64,000 bases of DNA from positions 124,001 through 188,000 of the forward strand of contig CANTFK010000752.1 in NCBI GenBank assembly GCA_947646735.1. Direction: 5' to 3'. Made by a program: the position numbers and the translations under genes. The stretch is from Peronospora farinosa (taxonomy: Eukaryota; Oomycota; Peronosporomycetes; Peronosporales; Peronosporaceae). Below, piece by piece: positions 20,710-30,952 of this stretch (its first letter is position 1; every line of letters starts with the position of its first letter). The notes beneath the pieces were generated by a model, which saw only the letters and a list, made by a program, of their open reading frames with translations, had not been told where the DNA came from and did not search any database.

Positions 20710-22923
20710 GTGGTTGCGTTCACCAACTCACACGTCTTGTATCCGTTAGTGACTTCTCGTAATCTTTCCACCGGGTCTCAAGCACCTGACCGTTGGTCTT
20801 TTTCGGCACCTCCTGGACCTGACCCTGACGAGGTCGCCCCGACCGTGGACCTTATTGGGGAGCCCCCCAATTATCTGGAGGTCTCTCAAGCTTGGGAAGT
20901 TTTACGTGGCGCGGTGGAGCGGGCCCAGGCCATGGAGACCCTCGCTGAGGAACACAGGGTCCTCCAACGGGCCTATCAGATGGAACATCGCCGGACCGCG
21001 GAATTACAGCGTCGCGTAGACAACCTCACGGAATTCGAGATGACCCATGCGCCCCGGATACAGTCTTGGGTCCGGAATCTGGTCCACGAGCATGAAGCGG
21101 ACCAGCTGGCCATCGCCGGGTACCGGGATGCACTCGCCCAACGGGTGGACAATTCTCGGGAAGTGGAAGAATCCCGATCCCAGATCAAGTACTGGAAGGA
21201 CCAGTACAACGAGGCTGTCGCAACTTCTTCGGCTGAGATTCGGTCGCTGGAGTCCAAGTTGGACGCACTTCGCAGTCCTCAAGAACTGTCCAAGCAAGTG
21301 TTGGTACTCCAGAAGGAGGTGGCCAACTACAAGAGCCGCGTGAAGACCCTCCTCCGGGAACGTGACCAGTTGCAGAAGCAGCTAACGGTTGCTCGAGGCA
21401 TGGCGGCAAAATCGACCCCAGCCACGACCAAAGCCCGAAGTTCCAGAACGACGAAAAGGTCACGTTCGCCTTCATCCAAGGCTCGGTCGCCCCTTAAGCC
21501 GAAGAAGCGAAAAACCAATCGTGCCCCGGGGTCATCTGAGGCCGAGGATAGCAGTAGCGACGACTCGATGTTCGCCGCCATGGCCAGGTCGCGGGCTTCC
21601 AGTCGTCGCTCCGGCCCTGTACCCTCTACGTCAGATGTCGGCCCCGAGGTCATAGACCTATCGACTAAGGCCAAGTCCAAAGTTCCCACTCCACCTTCAA
21701 GGCCCCCATCCCCTCGCACTTCCCACGCAGCGCCTCGGGCGTCAAAGAACAAGAAAGCTCGAACGACGTACTCCGACGAGTTCTTGGAGATGTTTGGACC
21801 AGACTCTGAAACTGAGAGTGACGAGTCTAGCCATGCTAAGCGTAAGCCACCAGCCAAAAGTTCCCGCCGCAAGGGCCCCGCCGGCAAGGGTCCAGTACCG
21901 CCCAAGGGTTCTAGCGGCAAGGGTCCAGTACCACCCAAGGGTTCCAGCGGCAAGAGTTCTGCACCACCATCCAAGGGTTCCAGCGGCAAGGGTCCAGCAC
22001 CATCCTCCAAGGGTTCCAGCGGCAAGGGTCCAGTACCACCCAAGGGTTCCAGCGGCAAGAATTCTGCACCACCATCTAAGGGTTCCAGCCGCAAGGGTCT
22101 GGTACCAACACCTGAGGGTCCTGCCAGCCAGGGTCCCACTCATGATGATTTCCCCGACCGTAACATCCACGGCTCTTCCCTTCCTGGTTATGCGACACCC
22201 AGCACGTTCGCCGCGGAAGATGTTGCCCCCTGGTCGATTTCCCAGGTAGGGGCCCTCGTTATCACCCAGCTGACGCCAGAGGATCTTTGGTCCAAGTTAT
22301 CGCTTCCACTATCTTGGGTGGGTGCTTCTGAAAACCAGAAGCCCCAAAGGCCTCCAATCTGGAGCGAAGCCCTCATGAAGGACTCTCAACTTCAGCTTCT
22401 GATGGACTCCTGTCCTTGGGCCCAGGGGGTCGTGACCGTAACCCCTATTTCTTTTCCAGTGTCCGGCTGGTTCAGTGACCTCGTGAAGCTCCATGATACG
22501 TACGTCGATGCGTCACGCCAGAGTCTATGGGAAGACCGACACCGACTTCCTCTTTTCTCCGAGCTCCGTACAAAGAGCCAATACGCCTCTCGGCTGTCCA
22601 ATGCGAGGAAGAAACGGCGGGCCAAGGCGGTGAGGGCTTGGATGGACATACTTGAGAAGGTCCTGGAAGGGATGAAGGCCGGTCACTGTGACCTCGACAT
22701 TCTTCTTGACCCCTATTTCCAGCCCATGATCCCGACCCGTCAGCTGACCGTCTGGTACCCAATCGTCACCACGGAGGATCCTCAGTTGGACTTGTTGAGG
22801 GCTTTGCATACCGCAGACGACACTGACCCCTGGCGCGTGTTCTATCGCAAGAACATTAAGGAACACCCCGCCTTCCAGGTCCCTCGTCTCTCCGGCAAAT
22901 TTCGCCCGGCCACCGATGCATAA
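20710..22923 (+). CDS. Long antisense ORF of element B, unknown function
   Basis: A 737-codon open frame opposite to gag-pol, between the chromodomain end and the 3' LTR. It opens at GTG (20710); the first in-frame ATG is at 20932 (663 aa). Protein-like sequence already precedes that ATG, and a GTAAGT donor lies at about 20689, so a spliced start in or near the LTR is possible. Visible regions: a charged coiled-coil-like stretch (about residues 75-235); a Ser/Arg/Lys-rich segment with nuclear-signal-like KPKKRK; an acidic Ser patch; about eight KGSSGKGP-type repeats (about 390-480); and a globular C-terminal third rich in Trp and Pro (WSISQVGALVITQLTPEDLW through WRVFYRKNIKEHPAFQVP). No known domain recognised. 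It stays open while gag-pol is frameshifted. Antisense ORFs are known in some plant Tat-type Gypsy elements; homology is not claimed. Confidence 0.6.
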   Translation: MVAFTNSHVLYPLVTSRNLSTGSQAPDRWSFSAPPGPDPDEVAPTVDLIGEPPNYLEVSQAWEVLRGAVERAQAMETLAEEHRVLQRAYQMEHRRTAELQRRVDNLTEFEMTHAPRIQSWVRNLVHEHEADQLAIAGYRDALAQRVDNSREVEESRSQIKYWKDQYNEAVATSSAEIRSLESKLDALRSPQELSKQVLVLQKEVANYKSRVKTLLRERDQLQKQLTVARGMAAKSTPATTKARSSRTTKRSRSPSSKARSPLKPKKRKTNRAPGSSEAEDSSSDDSMFAAMARSRASSRRSGPVPSTSDVGPEVIDLSTKAKSKVPTPPSRPPSPRTSHAAPRASKNKKARTTYSDEFLEMFGPDSETESDESSHAKRKPPAKSSRRKGPAGKGPVPPKGSSGKGPVPPKGSSGKSSAPPSKGSSGKGPAPSSKGSSGKGPVPPKGSSGKNSAPPSKGSSRKGLVPTPEGPASQGPTHDDFPDRNIHGSSLPGYATPSTFAAEDVAPWSISQVGALVITQLTPEDLWSKLSLPLSWVGASENQKPQRPPIWSEALMKDSQLQLLMDSCPWAQGVVTVTPISFPVSGWFSDLVKLHDTYVDASRQSLWEDRHRLPLFSELRTKSQYASRLSNARKKRRAKAVRAWMDILEKVLEGMKAGHCDLDILLDPYFQPMIPTRQLTVWYPIVTTEDPQLDLLRALHTADDTDPWRVFYRKNIKEHPAFQVPRLSGKFRPATDA
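21895..22110 (+). repeat. In-frame KGSSGKGPxPP minisatellite in the antisense ORF
   Basis: About eight units of roughly 24-30 bp (AAGGGTTCCAGCGGCAAGGG and variants) encode GSSGKGPVPPK-like repeats. The units vary but keep frame. Confidence 0.85.
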
Positions 22924-22984
22924 AATGTTTAGTCAGCTAGCTTTCTGCCCCAACGCTTTTCCCTAACTTCACGTTCCTTCTCTT

Positions 22985-23110
22985 TGGCCTGTATCCCTGG
23001 GCCCCTGGGCTCCTGGGCCCCTGGGCTCCTGAGCCCCGGACCCCCGGACTCCTGGGCTCCTGGGCCCCTGTACCTCCGGGCCCCTGGGCCCCGGTACCCC
23101 GGTGCCCTAA
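22985..23110. repeat. GC-rich CCTGGGCCC-type tandem repeat
   Basis: Imperfect short repeats of the type CCCCTGGGCTCCTGGG, closely resembling the tandem block inside the element B LTRs. They lie between the stop of the antisense ORF and the integrase/chromodomain end. Confidence 0.8.
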
Positions 23111-23253
23111 TACGCTGGGCCTTTTACAATACTTCGCAATCTCTTTTGTGCCGTCGCACTCTCGAATATAATAACTTGACCCCCTTGTAAATGTATGACA
23201 AATACCGCCTCCTTCTTGCATCATCTTGGCCTTCCCAAGATGAACTCTCCCCA

Positions 23254-24748
23254 CTACTCTTCATGACTCTGCATTGCCTCGAATCGGTTCCGAGTAGCCT
23301 GCCTGCGCTCATAGTCCCTAAGCAATCCTCCGCAGTTGAGGTCCACCTCATCCACCCATGACGGGTCAGGATATCCTTTCCATTGTACCAGGTATTCACA
23401 CTGGATCCGTCCGTACCGAGTTTTCCTTCCCATACGTCTGTCGAGAATCTTCTCCACTTCGTATTCATCCTCTTCCAGTTCCGCGACCCAACTGTCTTCT
23501 GGCAATAGAGCTTCATCAAAATCCACCCGGTTCGCTTCGTCTACCACCAACACCGTATCTGGTCTATCCGGGTATTGCCGGACCAGCTTCAATTTTGACA
23601 CGTGTACCAACGGGTATATACGGTAGTCTGTTCCACTGATATCTAAACGAACGGCATAGTCACCCACCAATTCTCTCACTCGGAACGGCCCGTGCCATAG
23701 ATGTGCCAGCTTTCGAGCATACCCCTCCTTGACCCGGTCCAAGTATAACCAGACTTGGGAATCCACCTCAATATGACCATCAACCACCTCTTCATTGTGG
23801 GCCTGGGCCCGACCTTCCATCGCAGATCGTAATAATTCGTTGGCTTGTTCCCTCGCTCTGCGATACTGACGTTGTACGCTATATCGCCATCGACGGGGCT
23901 CACATTCACGCCGCTTCGTGCTGCCTAACGGTATGGTGGCTTCTAGAGTACTTCGGGCATCCCAGCCATGTACCAAGAAAAATGGAGTTTCCTTTCGGAT
24001 CCGGTCCTGGGCCGTATTCAACGCGAAAGTGAGCCTTTCTGCATAGGCATCCCAGTCCTTCTGATCTACCTCGGACACATACATTTTGATGGACCGTGTA
24101 ATGGTCTGTACCATTCTCTCTGCTGTACCATTGGCCTGTGGTCGATACGCCATAGTCGCCCGCTGTTTCTGCCCAATTATGCGGTTGAAAGCACGAAAGA
24201 AATCTGACATGAAACTGGGTTCTCTGTCGTGACGGATCGCCTCACTGGCCCCAAACCGACGGAATACGCACTCTTCGTAACCTTCTGCCACGGTTTGGGC
24301 CGACCTCGACGAACTAGCCTTGGCAATCACATATCTTGTAAAAAGGTCCGCCCAAATCAAACAGCTCGGTATGACCCTTGAACGACTTGGGCAATGATGG
24401 GATATGGTCCATCGCGATAACTTGGAAAGGGTGGGTAGCTTGAATGTTCCCTGGATATCTCCCTCGTAAGGTGGGGCCACCTTTGCCAGTCTTGCAGTCT
24501 ACGAAAGTGCCGACATAGCGCTGAACACTCCGGAATAATCCTTTCCAATAGAAATATTTCCGGATCCGTTGGTATGTACGGCCAATTCCCTGGTGTCCCC
24601 CTTCTAGACTCGTATGGTAGTGGTGTAGAAAGTCTTGTTGTAGACTTTCGGGTATAACTAGCCGAATAAACCCATCACCGTCCTCATCTACTGTTCCCTG
24701 GTAAGGGCAGTACAGGAGAAGATCGTCATCATCCAAAGCGTAGTTCAT
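23254..24748 (-). pseudogene. Element B integrase with C-terminal chromodomain (frameshifted)
   Basis: The minus-strand frame from 24748 carries the HHCC region (HHYHTSLEGGHQG, then VGTFVDCKTGKG, where the first Cys of the CxxC pair is Phe). A frameshift near 24362 moves reading to the frame ending at 23254, which has the catalytic core (AIRHDREPSFMSDFF and QANGTAERMVQ, the second Asp and the Glu of D,D,E) and a chromodomain (EKILDRRMG, YLVQWKGYPDPSWVDEVDL). A TAG separates it from the RNase H frame upstream. The chromodomain likely directed integration to particular chromatin. Inactive as written, unless the breaks are assembly errors. Confidence 0.86.
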
Positions 24749-24754
24749 CTCAAT

Positions 24755-27299
24755 CTACCCACGCGTAAATGCCACCTCGGCCGATAGACTGCCCCAGTTG
24801 CCCCGTAGGTAAATCTTCAAATCACGTATCCACATCTCTTCATCTTGGGCTGCTGCAATTCGTTCTATCCTTATCCGTTGCACCACTTCCTCTTGCACGA
24901 CTTCCGTCGGTATTCTGGATAGGGCCCGGGATCTCGTAACAGCTGTAACTCGCAATGCATGGCTCTGGTCCTTGGGTATTAAAAGCTCAGGTAGACGGTT
25001 GATTGCTTCAAGGTCCTTGAACTCTTCTTCCGGCACTATATCGACACCCTGTTGCTGGCGCAAAGCCCCGTTAGCAAGTCGGTCTGCACTTTGGTTCCAT
25101 TCGCGCTTCATGTGTAGAAACTCGTGAACAGGCCAGGACCTTAGTTTTTCCAGGGCCTTCGCCCGTCGTACTGTCAGGCCCTGCGCCTTACACTCGATTT
25201 CTCCTCGCATCTGTCGAACGACCAGGTTAAAATCTCCACTAACGCCTACGCTCCAAGTTATTCAGTAGAAGGAAGCCCAACAATAGGCCTTCATACTCTG
25301 CCTCATTTACTGTCGCTTCAGTCAAATACCGGGAAGCAGCGGCGACTACCGTCCATTCCGGGAGTTGCCACACAATAGCACTGCAGGCTCCTCCCCCACG
25401 CTTAACTCGTGCAGACCCATCGAAACTGACCACGTACAAGACTTCCTCAGGTTCGACTGTAGGAGGAACCACCGTGATAGCTTGGCGCGGATGTCTCTTG
25501 GGGGCGATTGAAGATAGAATAGAGTCCACATTTTCGCGAGGCGTAATGCTTGCCGCTAATGTTCCCAGTATTTCATCTTCGCCCTTCTTGCACTTAACCA
25601 CTTCTAACGTCCATTGAGACAGGAGTGCAGCCCAGTTTCCCAGGCGACCTTGTAGATCCGGCGACCGAACTATCCACGCCAGCGTTGAGTGTCGGGTCAA
25701 GACCTTGATAGGTCGGGTGACCAGTGACGTGTAGCAAAGGTCTAGTATTCGCAATAGCGCCAGCACTTCCTTGTCCACCAGCCCATAGTTGATCTCGTTT
25801 GGCTTCAAAGTCCGACTCGTGAAAGTTACCGGCATATACACCCCTTCATATTCCTGCACCAGGGATGCCGAGATGGCCCACTCGCTAGCATAGACAATAA
25901 TGACGGGTTCCCGGTCTGGATCAAAATGGCGAAGGATTGGGGCAGTGGCGATCTTATTCTTTAACATAGCAAATGCTACCTGCACCCGGGCCCATCGGTC
26001 CTCCTCCTGGTCATCTCCCTGTATGTCCCCAGTCCTGCTTATCCGGTTTCGTAATACGTGGTAATCCACTTCCCTTAGTCCGTACAGGATGGATGCATAA
26101 ATGGCGTAGTCCTCCAGGAACCGACTGTAATAGTTAAGACTCCCGAGAAACGACTGCATAGCTTTCAGGGTAGTGGGCAACGGTAAGTCCACCAAGGACT
26201 GAAGGTCCTTAGGGTGGGCCTCCAGCCCTTCCGCTGATACTTGGTGGCCAAGGTAATCTACCTTTTGACAGCCCCATGAGCTCTTAACCGCGCTGATCGA
26301 TAAGTTCCACTTGTCACACACCTCCAAAAGTCGTCCCACTTTCACGCATAAGTCATCCCATGACTCCGAGGTCACCAAAATGTCGTCGATATAGGACCTA
26401 CGTCCTAATATAGACTTCTTGAGATCTCCCTCTGGATGACCCACCTCGAACAGGTTCTCTAGTTTGTCAGAGCCCGGCTCTGAGGAAATCGTAAGAAACC
26501 CATATAAAGCATTATCCAATAGCCGCTGATAGATCTGCGGCGCATTCTTCAGTCCAAACGGCATTCGTCTCCACTCAAAAAGTCCGAGCGGGGTTACAAA
26601 CGCCGAGATTAAACGGGCTCGTTCGGTCATACTGACCATCCAAAAACCGCTAGCCATATCCAGTGAGCAGTACCACAGGGCCTTATCTAGGTCTTCCAAC
26701 AACTCATTCACGAGAGGCATGAGATACACCATAAGCCGCGTTAAATCATTCACCATCCGGTAGTCAATGCACAGCCTTATATCCACCCCATTCTTCTTGA
26801 CAATAATTACAATTGGACTGGCCCATGGGGAGGTGGAATGCTGGATTATCTTGGATGACAAGAGGCCTTTTATCAGGTCTGCCAGCTTCTCCCTAAATTG
26901 AGGAGCCACCTTCCGTACACGTTGGGCGATTGGCCGTGCGTTCCCAACATCAATATCGCACACTGCTCCTCGAGCCGCCGGGGGTAATGCGTTACCTTTT
27001 CCCATCAGCAAATGTCGTTTTCTCCATATAATCTGACGGAGGCGGTCTACCTCCTCCCTTGGGGTATCACCGGGGTCTGGGATCTGGATGTCTTCCAACA
27101 TAACTTCGTTTGTAGATGGGGTGACCTCAGGGATGACAGACCAATTTTTTTCGATATCCTCGGCACATAAGTTTCCACTCTCGTGAACACAGACCTGGTC
27201 ATCAGGAGTATCTACTTCAGCCTTGATAATCGGTGGACCCCCCTCTAGGTGGACCCTCTCCATATCGGTCCTATCCCTAGATGAGACTTCCGTGCCCAC
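24755..27299 (-). pseudogene. Element B reverse transcriptase, RNase H and second RNase H (frameshifted)
   Basis: The frame from 27299 encodes a Ty3/Gypsy RT: SPWASPIVIIVKKNGVDIR, MPFGLKNAPQIYQRLLD and the catalytic SYIDDILVTS. Its own RNase H follows (IVYASEWAISASLVQEYEG, YGLVDKEVLALLRIL; the first motif has YAS where an active-site DAS is usual). A second, plant/archaeal-type RNase H begins with VVSFDGSARVKRGGGACSA and EAEYEGLLLG. A one-base shift near 25225 splits this domain, and it continues in the frame 25210-24755 (HMKREWNQSADRLANGAL). The dual-RNase H layout parallels plant Tat/Ogre elements. The upstream join to protease is also broken by a frameshift and a TAA between 27299 and 27367. 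Confidence 0.88.
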
Positions 27300-27366
27300 A
27301 CTAGCTCCAGTTGGTTGACCTCCATCGAGGGCCTCCCCTCCAGACTCCTGATCTGATGGTTATGAC

Positions 27367-28476
27367 TCAGGGTCCCTCATAACACTCGTGCACCGCGTTA
27401 ACCACTGGCACTTGGGTCCCCGTCCGTAGCAACATCTTCTGTGGAGTTGTGTACTGAGGTTTCTCGACCATCGGACCTTGGTACACTTCTCCTTGAGTAG
27501 TTTCTGCATCCTCCTCGTCGGTGGTTGCTTGGTAGGCTAGATTTTTCCATTCAGCGTATCTCCTAGAACCAACTGACACGAATCCTTGGGCCCGGGGAAC
27601 CCGTTCCTTAGCCAGCCAAATGCCCAGCTTGGTATCCTCGTGTAGGATCAGGTCCTTGTCACTCACATTGGTGACCCTCAAGAATTGGCGATGTCCATGT
27701 CCTTGGATCATCGTAGTCACCCATCTGTCTCCACGGGTCATCCATAATTTCCACTGGTCCGACGTAACCCTCTTCAGCGGAATCTCTACATATTTTGTCG
27801 CAGGTAAATTCACGTACTGGCCCAATTTTACCTCAGACATATGGCCACTATACAAGGTCTTGCGACCTGTCATCTGGATTCGAACTTCGTCTGGCAAGCA
27901 AATAGTTTCATCCGCCATGTCCAAAAGAATTCCAGCTGGCACCATAAAGTCCATCCCTAGTAGCACATCCTGGCCGGTCATGGACCCGACCCACACATTG
28001 ATGAAGTATACTAATACACCATTCAGTGTTATCTTGATCTTCGTTCGCCCTTCCGTGGTGTAAACTGCTTCTCCAATGCCCACGCACTCTTGTTTTTCGC
28101 TTGTGTTAATCTGGCAGCCTGCCTTACGAGCAAAGGCGATATCCAAAATAGATATCTCGGCACCAGAATCAAACAGTAGATTCGCACGAATATTGTTAAC
28201 TTTCCCCGAGGCCTTGGCTTGCTTAAACCACTTTCCTGGGGCATGGTGTTTCCAGTATCCTCTTGACTCTCCCGGTAATAAATCCAATGTCATCATAGTC
28301 TCTTCTCGGGAATTAACATGAGGTATACATGCATTGGCCACAGCAGCAACAGAATTAATGCAAAAGCCCGATGTATTTCCAATCAATTCATCCAACTTAT
28401 TGACCTTCTCCACGGGGTGTTTCTCCACAAATGCATAAATGCAACAATTAGAACGCTCGGCTCGTACCAGATTCAA
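27367..28476 (-). CDS. Element B retropepsin segment of pol
   Basis: An open segment of about 369 codons with the retroviral-type aspartic protease motif LLFDSGAEISILD and the downstream VLLGMDFMVPAGILLD that completes the fold. It overlaps the end of gag in a different frame (gag stops at 28491), so frameshift expression or a gag-pol boundary is expected here. It opens only from a TTG at 28476, in keeping with synthesis as part of a polyprotein. Downstream, the frame is lost before RT. Confidence 0.82.
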   Translation of the reverse strand: MNLVRAERSNCCIYAFVEKHPVEKVNKLDELIGNTSGFCINSVAAVANACIPHVNSREETMMTLDLLPGESRGYWKHHAPGKWFKQAKASGKVNNIRANLLFDSGAEISILDIAFARKAGCQINTSEKQECVGIGEAVYTTEGRTKIKITLNGVLVYFINVWVGSMTGQDVLLGMDFMVPAGILLDMADETICLPDEVRIQMTGRKTLYSGHMSEVKLGQYVNLPATKYVEIPLKRVTSDQWKLWMTRGDRWVTTMIQGHGHRQFLRVTNVSDKDLILHEDTKLGIWLAKERVPRAQGFVSVGSRRYAEWKNLAYQATTDEEDAETTQGEVYQGPMVEKPQYTTPQKMLLRTGTQVPVVNAVHECYEGP

Positions 28477-28490
28477 ACCTGGCGAGCGTT

Positions 28491-30952
28491 TTAATTTAAC
28501 ATCTTCTCCGCCGCCTCGGGCAACTGCCCCGCGTGCTTAGTCGGGTTGTACCACTGGCGAATCAGATTGTAGAACTCTTCCATCGGGCACTTGCCGACGT
28601 CATGAACCTTGCCACAACCGCGACACACAAACAGGCAGTGGTCGGCTGGGTGACCCTTCCTTCCACAGCACTCGCAAACGAGCCGCTTCCAACAGTCCAG
28701 ATCCCCATGCTTCCTAGACCCACAATGGGTACACTTTGTCGCGGGTGCCCCTGGAACCACCTTTTGTCCAGATCCCTCTGCCGTGCGTCGACTTCGGTCT
28801 GGGTCTGGGTCCTGATGATCCCGGGGGTCATCTGCGTTCCTCTCCCTGCCAGTGTAGGGCTTACTCGCCGCCGCATAAATTCTTCTGAGGTCACCTTCTC
28901 CCTCAGACCCACTGGAGCTGGACCCTTGGTCATTTTTACTTTCAGAAGTGGCTCGGATGACTTGGACGGGTCTCCTCAGCTGACTCTTGGTGTGGTCTGG
29001 AGTGGTTGGGGCCTTCTGGCGAAACTTGCTGGACCCGAACAAGGCCCTTCCTTGACGCGTCTTCGCTCTCTGACGAGCCAGCAGGACTTCCTCCAGGTCA
29101 TCTGCATCAGAAAGTCTGAGCATGTAAGCTGGTCCGCTAATTCTCGATCATCCAAGGTCTCCACGTAATGATCCACGTGTTCACGCTTTACGCTGGGGGG
29201 GCCCACCCTTAATATCTAGCTTGGCCCTGAGCCCTGCCACGTTCAAACGGTACAAATATTCTAAGGGTGACTCATCGGCTCTCTTTCTGGCGTGATAATA
29301 TTGTCGGGCCACCGAAACCCCCAAGCCGCAAAATTGTGCTTGGAACTCTCGCAGAAGCAGCTTCCAATCGACGCGTACCGTTCGACCTAGCTGTCGATAC
29401 CAATTCTGAGCTGGACCCGTGAGCAGGGACCCAAAAATGAGACACTTCTCGCTGTCTGGTACCTGGTCTCGGAGGAAAGCCGTCTTTACCTTAGTGCTCC
29501 AGCTTCTGGCACGATCTTCATCGTGGTCCCTTCCGCTAAATTCCTTCAGATCCGACGAGGCCGATACCCTAATGTGTGGAACAACAGTAGGGGGTCCTCC
29601 TGCCGTAGCCGCGGCCACAGTCGCTCGCGCTGAGGTCATCGGGAACGCCAAGTCATCTGGGTCGTATTCATCATGAGTTGACCCCACAGATTCCATGTCC
29701 ACATCAGGGATATCGCCTAGTGGTCCTAGGCGCTCAATTCGCTGGGAGGACCAGGGATGAACTTGTCCTTGACCCTTCATGGTGTGTCCCCTGTCCACTG
29801 CAACTTTTGTGGAGCCTTTCTCTTCAAAGAACTTGGTCATCGCCTTATCAAAGTACGACTGGAGCGCGCTAGGGGAAACTGACTCAGTCTTTGTTTCCTG
29901 GTCCGTTTTTTTTTTATCAACCTTGGCTCCACTTTGCACCGGGCTTCCGTCTCCTCCTGTGTTTGGCGCTGGACCCATGGGGTTTCTGTGTCCACATGGC
30001 CAGCTTCGCGAATTCGTGCTTCTAACAACGCTGCACCAGCTGGACCCAGTTGCATTCGGTCCACCGTATCCATCAGGGCCGACATCATAGATGAGGTGGC
30101 TGATTCGTATTGAGACCTTGGTGACGATTCATCGAGTGACCCAGCAGGAGAGCCCACACCAGGATCCACTGCTCCTCCGTCTTGACGGGGTACACCCTTT
30201 GGAGGGAACTCCCCCACTAACGTCTTGAGGTGACCATGCAGGGTCACTAAGGTCTTCTTCAAGCTCTCGAACCCGAAATCGAAGAGAGTCTCAGCGGTAA
30301 AGTTCCCAGCAGCCATCCCAGCTTCATGAAGCAGATTCATTACGGCCTTGAGGACCTCCAGGTCTGTGGTCGCGGTGGGAAGAGCCGTTATCGGACCGTG
30401 GACCTGGTCCATAAGCTTGACCTTGAGCGCCTTCATCACCGGGTCCTTTCGGAGAAACTTCTTCAATTTATTCCGATGGTAGGCTTCTTCCAAATCTTCT
30501 TCTGTCCATTCCTTACTAGCCGCGCCTTGTCTCTCTCCCGACTCGTCCGTCGTGTCTCCGCCTCTCGGTGCCTTCAACTTGGTATGCTTCTGCTTCTTTT
30601 GCTTGTTCTTGGGCACCTTTGGCTCTTGAGTGGTAGGTTGGGAGACTTGCTTCGGGGTCCCTTGTTTTTTAGCTTTCGCTGTCAAACTTGGGACCCCTGG
30701 ACCATAATATTTATTATGGCCCATATTGTCTTCTTCCACGAAGACATAAGGGGGAGGATTTTGTGGTTTTTCTTCATATTCCACCTTGACCTCAATAGTA
30801 GAGCTCCTCCCCGGGCTCTGCAGGTCCTCCGATCCTTCTTCCTTCTTGATCACTGGCGATCCGGTTTCTAGTGTCTTGACCGTTATCTTTTCTTCTTCGT
30901 GGGACTCACGGTGAAGTCCCGCGTCTCCCGAAGATCCGGGCACGCGCACCAT
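28491..30952 (-). pseudogene. Element B gag (at least three frameshifts)
   Basis: Starts at an ATG (30952-30950) touching the LTR end. The first frame (to 29837) is charged and Lys-rich. It shifts near the GGGG run at about 29980 to the frame 29978-29181, whose core is Gag-like (SWSTKVKTAFLRDQVPDSEK, LTGPAQNWYRQL, EFQAQFCG, RKRADESPLEYLYRLN). It shifts again at a seven-G run near 29200 and near 29125 into the frame 29123-28491, which carries zinc knuckles (CTHCGSRKHGDLDC, CECCGRKGHPADHC and CRGCGKVHDVGKC). Stop at 28491. Homopolymer positions make sequencing error a real alternative to true mutation. Confidence 0.85.
30932..30951 (-). promoter_or_regulatory. Element B primer-binding-site-like sequence
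   Basis: Directly inside the 5' LTR the minus strand reads A then TGGTGCGCGTGCCCGGAT. It begins with TGG, as expected for pairing with the CCA end of a tRNA, and overlaps the gag ATG. I could not identify the tRNA. Confidence 0.5.

Noticed and set aside
21327..22139. 270-codon minus frame over the antisense ORF
   Set aside because: It is a shadow produced by the in-frame minisatellite. The plus frame is longer and has a more natural composition, although strand choice rests on that alone.
22985..23110. CRISPR-like direct repeats
   Set aside because: The repeats are contiguous GC-rich minisatellite units without spacers, and the genome is eukaryotic.
28533..29168. 211-codon plus-strand frame over element B gag
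   Set aside because: It is the complement of a real gag frame with zinc knuckles; composition and lack of motifs mark it as a shadow.
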